Shown: in pieces, positions 57,327 to 64,000 of the stretch | Layout of the letters: every line of letters starts with the position of its first letter | Position numbering within the stretch: position 1 is the stretch's first letter | Assembly (NCBI RefSeq): GCF_963678975.1 | Contig: NC_089280.1 | Coordinates: 34,792,008 to 34,856,007 of the forward strand | Length of the DNA stretch: 64,000 nt | Source of the DNA: Dysidea avara | Taxonomy: Eukaryota > Porifera > Demospongiae > Dictyoceratida > Dysideidae | Direction of reading: 5' to 3' | Made by a program: the position numbers and the translations under genes | Notes under the pieces: model-generated | Databases searched by the model: none | What the model was told of the DNA's origin: nothing | Seen by the model: the letters and a program-made list of their open reading frames with translations, nothing else

Positions 57327-57742
57327 TAGGCACCAGCCTATTATGCTGGCATAATTTTGAGCATAATAGGTGCCTGAAAGCATCAAGCATAATGCTAGCA
57401 TAATAGGCAAAATAACTGTCATACTGTAAGCAAAAACGCATGCCACAGAAAAAGGTTGACTTACAATAATAGAACAGTCGATGCCACTCATATGGCATTA
57501 AATAGTTATCTGACATGACTGTTATTATAGTTTACAATGCAGCCAAATTCTTAATGCACAGCAAGCACTTTTTACATTTAGCCAGTTGTTAATATGCCAA
57601 GGTTTATCATTATCCATAGAAAGTAACAAATTGGAACTGTGGCAAAAATTTTGAGCATAATTATGAGCATAATAGGCAAAAAATTTTAGCACTGCAGCAT
57701 AGAATAATAGGCTAAATTAAAAGCATAATAGGCTGGTGCCTA
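57327..57742. mobile_element. 416-bp hAT-type MITE
   Basis: TIRs TAGGCACCAGCCTATTATGC and GCATAATAGGCTGGTGCCTA are exact inverse complements, flanked by the 8-bp duplication GTTATGAA (57319-57326, 57743-57750). The interior repeats GCATAATAGG in both orientations. The duplicated locus at about 38937 has GGAGTTATGAAACCATGAA without an insert, an empty site. Confidence 0.92.
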
Positions 57743-58096
57743 GTTATGAAGCCATGAATTCTTTCCCATGCCATATACAATACTATTATTATTATTTGTA
57801 AGGTGATATATAGAGAGCTATATTAATAAACTGATGCAGATAGTTAGCTTCAGTCACATAATAATTGTTCGACCAATGATCTAATATACAAAGTCATCTA
57901 GAACTCTGAGTAGTTGTTGAGAGGGAAGCTAGTTTGATCACCCATGAGGTGCATATGATTAATTAACAGCTGCAGGTCTGCCATTTCATAAATTCTTATC
58001 AACTTCTGTAATAAAATAATAACATGTAAGTGGAGATAATAGTTGTATAAAAATAGTACAACATAAACTAATTAAACTAAGGCACTCAAAGTACTA

Positions 58097-60964
58097 CTAC
58101 CAGAAGTGAACTTTTAACTTCTCTTGTATTCCTTGACTTCTTCTCTTTGTGTTGATTTCTTGCTTTACTGATGTAATCCTGTCCTTAATTGCTGGAGGGT
58201 AACTGGGAACATCTAGCAATTCTAATGTACTAATTGTTTCACTTAGGGCTTGCAGTATAGTTACAATGGCTTCCCCACTAATGGGATTGTCACTCATCCA
58301 CAGCTTCACTAGTGACTTGTTGGTAGTTAATGCTGTAGTGATATCCTCAGCTGCTTCATCAGTAATGTCATTGTTGATAATGTTGAGCATCCTCAGCTTG
58401 GTAGTATTCTTCACTGCAGTAAATAGTGTTCTTGCTGCAATGGAAGATAATGAGGTATTGGTCATGTTCAAGCCTGTTAGCATAGAGTAGGGATGGGTCA
58501 ACATAATGTAGAGTTCTCCACTCTCCCCAATTTTGTGGTTATCACTAATTACCAACACTTCTACTTTGCAACTGATGACAATGTCACTGATGAAGGAGGA
58601 GGATGATCTGGTGAGACCATTATTATCCAATAACAAGGTAGTGATGGTGACATCACTGTGGTTGAGGTATTTGTGAATAATCTGGAGGCCACAATCTTGA
58701 ATATAGCAATAGTTCAGGTTGAGATTCACCCACTGATTGTGGGAAGAAGTGAGGAAGAGTGACACACACTCAAAATCAGTAGATGATAGGCTAGTGGAGC
58801 TCAGATTGATTTCTTTCTTATTAAAGATTTGTGCCTCTTTGATAGATTTGCACATTCGATAGTCTTGTGCATCATAGAAACAGCGGAATAATCGGAAACA
58901 TTTTGATTGTTCACAAAGGAGTTCTCTGGAAATGGTGATCTTATCATCTCCATCAGAAAGGAATTTCTTGAAAGAAGATCGTTGTCCCTTGCTGAGTGTG
59001 ACATAAATTGAGAACATGTTTGCATGAAGATCGCTCCAGAATTGTTTGTGAAGGAGACAAAGTTCTTTAGCTGGTTGAAGGTCAGTTATAATGTAATGAG
59101 CCGCTAGGTATTCCTGGATAGTTAGATGGAGGAAGTTAAATGTCATTGTTGTACCTGTGAGACCAAAATGTTGTACAGCTTGTAGCAAGCCAAACCCATT
59201 AATAGCCTCAGGGGTAGCTATGACATCTGGACATGCAGTCTCGATCTCTTCATAGGTAAAAACTAGTTGGTTGTTATTGAGTGCTTGTAATGCTAACTTG
59301 GAAAGTTGTTTAACTATTTTACTGTATGACTTTGGAAGGTCAGCTAGCTGTTTGATGTTATTTTTGAGTGGACAACCATATTTGGCAAGATGTCGACAGA
59401 TGGTGAGACAGATAAAGTGGTGGTATATACTGGAAGAATCGCTGGGAAGGGAAACGCCCATTTTATACAGAAAAAGCAGGATTACTATGTTAAAAGGAAC
59501 TAAACAGAGACTGCTGATGGTGAGATGATCTTGCAAGTAGTGCTGTAGCTTTTCAATACTTTGTGGTTGTCCCTTTAAAGACTGTTGAATGTAGTGAGAT
59601 CGTTCCTCCTCAGTGAAACCTAAGATGTCTACTTTGATGGTTGCTTGCTGTCGGAGGGCCACTGAGGCATGTGGACGAGATGACACTACTAATCCACAGA
59701 GAGGCAGAATATTGCGATTTATAATCTTGCTAATAAAGCTGTTTTCTCGTAGTTGTTCTGGGAATTCGTCAAAGCCATCAAAAAGCAAAAGTAAGTGTCT
59801 TCCACCATTTTCAAAAAGGTAATCGCTACATGCAGCCGCAATTTCTTTAGCTCTCCTGTCTCCTTCACAGAATGACAGAAGTAGGTCACTAATTGATGTT
59901 GCTTGTTGAACAATGGGATCACGTAGACAGACTAATAGTAGCAGTGTAAATGTTTGTAACAATTGTTGTTTACCCCATCTGTAAGCTATTTCACGTAACA
60001 ATACAGACTTTCCAATGCCTGGTGCACCCTCGATCATAATAAACTGTGGCTCTTTGCATTCTTCTAGTGGTGCTAAAATCTCCATCACCTCTTTGGTCAC
60101 TTTGCTAACATGTGGAGCGTGGTCATCTAGCTTAGTGTGGCCTAACTGTTCAATTGCTAGTGAAGTGAAATCACCTTTATGGACTAGTTTAGCAACTTCA
60201 ACAGCTTGGTCCATCCTCTGTTGTCCTTCATGATGGACTAGTAGAAGTGGCGTAAAGCTGTGCAGCTGATCTGGTGGCCATGTATCCTTGTCAACCCTGA
60301 ACCGTCCTTGCGCGTTAATCGTAGCCACCCTATTAGATAACATGGAGACAGCCTCAGCTCCTACAGGACAGATATCAAGGTATGTTATGGAATACACTAT
60401 ACACTGTACCTTTGACAGTTAACTTGTCATGATGGACAGGCTGCACCTTGCTAGCTACATCTTCACCAGTCACAACTGTTACAATACACTACTAGCTTGT
60501 TATTACTACAACAGTCATGCAGTCACCTTTGTCAGCAGCTTGATCACTGGACACAGCAGGTGACTGGATAACACTTAGTAGTTTATTCCAACTAGCAGAG
60601 TGTTCCACTTCAAGCCACTTCTCCAACATTTGGTTACAGCACCATTTAACATTAGTAGGATAACCAGCCTCTATACTCTTCAATTCTCCACTGGGTAGAC
60701 CCAGTAGTGTTCCTATCACTTTCCAGTCTGCAGAATACTGTGGAGTGATGTGTTGATAGAGATCCTTCAGTAGTGGTATACTGGTACCTATAAGGAATAA
60801 ATAATACTACTATCTGGAGACCAAATATCTGGATGCTGGCTTTACCTTGCCCACCTTTGATTGAACCAAATGCTTGATGTATGACAGATTGTTCACTTAC
60901 AACACGTACCATATTTTGCTGTTCTGAACTGTTCTAGTCCCTTTCCGTTATTTGGCTGGTCCAT
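58097..60964 (-). CDS. NLR copy B: intact Death-NACHT-LRR receptor, 881 aa
   Basis: Exons 60964-60910, 60787-60527, 60475-60410 and 60360-58097 join in phase to 881 codons plus stop. Exon 1 starts MDQPNNGKGLEQF. Residues about 20-105 are a Death-fold domain (WKVIGTLLGLPSGELKSIEA...WLEVEHSASWNKLL). NACHT follows: GAPGIGKS at 239-246 (Walker A), LLLLFDGFDEF near 318-328 (Walker B), SSRP near 354. Winged-helix-like and linker regions lead to LRRs from about 660 (YIQDCGLQII, LRMLNIINNDITDEAAEDI). It is a predicted cytosolic innate sensor: LRRs sense, NACHT oligomerises, the Death domain recruits adaptors. Start, splice sites and stop are all clean. Confidence 0.92.
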
Positions 60965-61076
60965 GTGTCGAAGATTACAGCTAATTTGCAATTGCCGTGA
61001 TTGGTTTTAATCCTGTAAACATGGAGGACTGGATTACATCTGGCAGATTACTGAATACAGCACACGTGCATGCACA

Positions 61077-61422
61077 TATGTGACTGAATTTGCAAAAAGG
61101 GGCCTTCCACACACATCCAATTTACCAGCTTTGACAATTCATAACTTAAGACTAGAAAAGGCTGTTGACTTGAAATTTTGTAAGCACTCCACACCAACAC
61201 AGCTTAATGGACGGAGGAAACAATGGTATAAGAAAGAGATATTAGCTGGACTGAAGAAGAACTGGGAACAGTTACATCACCAATATCATGGACTATCAGT
61301 TGTGACTGATACTGTACCAAAGAAGGCAGGAAATTGCAGATTTGTATGTTTTTTGAACACAAAGTTACTGCCTTAGAATTGAATGTGTGTGGAAGATCCC
61401 TTTTGCTAATCTGGTCAAATAT
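61077..61422. mobile_element. Diverged GTGAC..TTGC TIR element upstream of NLR B
   Basis: Left end ATATGTGACTGAATTTGCAA and right end TTGCTAATCTGGTCAAATAT pair imperfectly. Inner ACACACATCCAATTT pairs with GAATTGAATGTGTGTGG. It lies about 110 bases upstream of the NLR B start and is absent upstream of copy A. Confidence 0.6.
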
Positions 61423-62755
61423 CACAAAGGGTATAGTCACTATCATAAGGCCTTTAAAACACTTGCAACCTGTTGCAACTGAGTGGTCACTAACTGGTTC
61501 AAAATCTTGTACACCTTCATTATTGCAATTCTAATTCTATTCGTTCTGATACTGTAACTTACGCGGCTATCACACTCAACTTCTATTCTTTCTCCCACTA
61601 TTACTGTTGCAGTTCTCATTTGATTTTGTGAAATCCATGAAATCTTGGGAAATTTGTTCAAGATTTTGAAATCCATACTCTCTTTTCATGAGTTAGTGAC
61701 CCTCGGTTGCAACTGGATCAAGATATTTGATCATCAAATATTCACCTTGATCGCTTGATTGCAGCTAAATTTATGCTTGATTCCTTGACACATAAAAAGC
61801 CTCATAGAGTATAAATGCCGGTATCGCAAGATGGTCCAATTGTGGGCCCATCAACTTCTGTGGAATTATTCCTGCAGAGTCTGAAAGGAGAACTGAATAG
61901 TACTTCACAACATCATAATGGTAATTTGTAGCAACTAAAACAATTTACATGTGAAATTTAGCTACAACAGTAGTTACTGCCACAGAAATATTATGACAGT
62001 AACAGTGTCCTACTGGCAGTAACAGTGACACCGTTATAGAAAATTATAATTGTGAGTGCTTATAATTTCCAATTGATAAGGTAAATGAGGGTATTTCTGG
62101 AAACTCTTTGATAAAATTGCTCTAACACTGCACTCACAATGAGTTAGCACAAACTCTAGGAATTGGTTTAAAGCCTATCTTATGGTGCATCTGCAGTACA
62201 AATTTTGTTTCAATACAATTAACTGCTGAGGAGTTATGAGCTGAAATTTAACAGTGTGTAAAAATGCAACGTGCGGCTAATTCTGCCGGGTCACTTCAAA
62301 TAACAAACAAGTAGTGCCTTCTACAGGTTACCAATCCTCTTTAAAAGTATGGAGACTATAAAGTAACACTCATCTGCAGCTTATAAATCAAGTAGAAAGT
62401 TTATACCCTTTGGGAGGAAGCATGCAGCAGTGCATATTTTAATAGCTAATTTGCAAATATTTTCTGTGTATTTCAATAGAACAGCTGCTAAAAATCAACT
62501 GCCACTCCGTTTGTGCTGCATGGATTCTTATGATTTTTGCTGTGCAATTACCCGAGGGTATGATCTTCATATTTATTTATAATGCTTTTTGATGCAGGAG
62601 AGCCTGCATGAGAGCCTGCATCAAAGGTCTGTGGGCAATCTGTGCCCACAGCCAGAAATGTACAGCCATACATTAATTAACTACATTACAGTTACTTATA
62701 TTTATTCTAAATTTAGAGTAACGATATGTACTTATTACTAGTTTGCAGATCAGTG
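61423..62755. other. Mostly unassigned spacer
   Basis: Contains a candidate first exon (61815-61920) and a hairpin at 62625-62650 (CTGTGGGCAAT / GTGCCCACAG). Otherwise AT-rich sequence with no recognised gene. Confidence 0.4.
61815..61920 (+). CDS. Candidate first coding exon, unrecognised
   Basis: An ATG follows GAGTATAAATG, a TATA-like stretch. It encodes MPVSQDGPIVGPSTSVELFL and then QSLKGELNSTSQHHN, ending ATG|GTAATT, a good donor. No downstream exon was found in the remaining 2 kb. It could be the start of a host gene running off the window or of an element. Confidence 0.25.
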
Positions 62756-64000
62756 TCAGTAATTAAAGGGGGAGAAAATTGGTAGAGACCGGTTGTCTTG
62801 AGCATCGGTGGCATGGACATAAGTGATAAAATGAACAGAGTTGAAGTTATGCGTAAAATGGTCCCATAGATGTTTTGTTAGTTTTTGTTTGATGACATAA
62901 GGTGGTAAGGATAAGTTTATAACAGGTAGATGATTCCAAAGTCTTACAATTGGTTTGAAATAGAAATGATGATGAGTGGTGGATACTGTCCTAGGGTGGC
63001 GTAGTTTCAAGTGCTTCCAGATATAGTGCTGTTGGTGTTGAGATATAATTTCTGATGTCAAAGTCGTCTGTTGGTGTGTTCAAGGATTTGATCAGAAACA
63101 TTAAATCATTCAGTTCATAGTTGTACATTAGCGGTAATAAATTTAGTTGTTGTAGCCTTGGTTTATAAGATTATATGTAGTCATTCAGTGATAGTTTTAT
63201 AATGGTCTGTCCAGTAGAGATTGCTGGAGAAAATGATACCAAGATCCTTGTGTTGTAAGAGTTGCTTATAGGTTTTCCATTAACTGTGTATGTTGTGGTG
63301 TCCAGATCAAAGGGTGGTTTAGCCCAATAACGAATATGTACAAATTTTGCTTCGTTTAATAATAAGTCTGAAGAGTGGCTCCACATAGCTGTATTGTTAA
63401 CATCGCTTTGTAGTTTACCAGTATTATCAGTGGATCTGATTGCCAGTAGACATTTAGTGTCATCAGCAAATACAATTAAATGGTAATACAGTGGATGTGT
63501 TGAGGAAGGTCGTTTATGAATATAACAAACAGAAGGGGTCCTAATACACTCCCTTGGGGAACTCTGGAGAGGACATTACAAAATGTTGATAATGAGTCGT
63601 CAATTCTAACACACTTGTAGTAAGTATTCTTGGAACCACTTCCATAGTTTGCCTGTTATTCCGATGAAGTAAAGCTTATTGAGAAGCAGCCATTGTGGAA
63701 TGAGTCAAATGGCTTTCTGAAGTCCATGTATACTGCATCCACTGCCGACTTGGCTTCTTTGAAAATCGAAAATATGAGCTTGGGCTGACTGAAGAACATT
63801 TTCAAAGTTTTGAACAAAACTATTCAGTTGACCCGCAATTACGCTACAAATTCGTGTCAAACTTCGCGATGAAATAACGGATTAACTTCAATTTTGGTTG
63901 GTAGATAGGCCATAGGACACTGCATTAGCATACCAAACTATAGGCCCAGGGATTCTACCATTGTTGAGAACGATCCCAAGTGTCCGAAAAAGGGAGCGCT
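62756..64000 (-). pseudogene. Non-LTR retrotransposon (LINE) reverse transcriptase relic
   Basis: Reading from the window edge leftward in shifting frames: VDAVYMDFRKPFDSF, LLLNKLYFIGITGKLWKWFQ, LSRVPQGSVLGPLLFVIFIN, LIVFADDTKCLL, then ISNSYNTRILVSFSPAIS and a C-terminal FKPIVRLWNHLPVINLSLP. VPQGSVLGP and FADDTK are RT signature blocks; FADD holds two catalytic aspartates. At least four frameshifts separate them. It resembles CR1/L2-like LINEs. The 5' part lies outside the window. Confidence 0.85.

Larger units (their letters stand above)
57260..61060 (-). repeat. Segmental duplication B (NLR copy B and flanks)
   Basis: Sister of 38860-43890 in the same orientation. Identity extends past both ends of the coding region, so promoter and 3' flank were copied with the gene. 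Confidence 0.75.

Overview
The window looks like demosponge nuclear DNA, probably Amphimedon or a relative. It is AT-rich and carries spliced genes with GT-AG introns as short as about 34-55 bases. It is crowded with foldback MITEs, satellites and TIR elements. It also holds two Death-NACHT-LRR (NLR) receptor genes, a class known to be expanded in sponges. The species is an inference. No bacterial operon, rRNA, tRNA or CRISPR array was seen.

Layout. 1-6.1 kb: two tandem copies of a repeated segment (third copy at 49.5-53.2 kb), the first interrupted by a decayed hAT transposon. 7.3-20.4 kb, possibly to 28.7 kb, minus strand: a quiescin sulfhydryl oxidase (QSOX) gene. Its introns hold a 75-bp satellite, several MITEs, a BEL/Pao integrase scrap and a large satellite-bearing composite element (22.55-28.07 kb). 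29.7-31.5 kb: a 17-bp minisatellite, then a 1.2-kb TIR element carrying a frameshifted retroelement C-terminal ORF. 31.7-35.6 kb, plus strand: a multi-exon coiled-coil gene with a frameshift and an in-frame stop. 38.9-43.9 kb and 57.3-61.0 kb, both minus strand: two copies of one segmental duplication, each carrying an NLR gene. The distal copy (B) is intact at 881 codons. The proximal copy (A) has a one-base deletion at an exon start and a nonsense codon before the LRRs. 53.2-57.0 kb: an inverted second copy of the satellite composite. 62.8-64.0 kb: a decayed non-LTR retrotransposon reverse transcriptase.

How they relate. QSOX introduces disulfides into secreted proteins. The NLRs are predicted cytosolic innate sensors (Death-fold signalling, NACHT NTPase, LRR sensing). 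I see no direct functional link between them. The most informative signal is evolutionary: paralogous copies supply empty sites that date insertions, and one NLR copy shows early decay next to an intact sister.

Limits: exon joins were inferred by eye from splice signals, reading phase and family resemblance. No alignment, expression data or database search was available.
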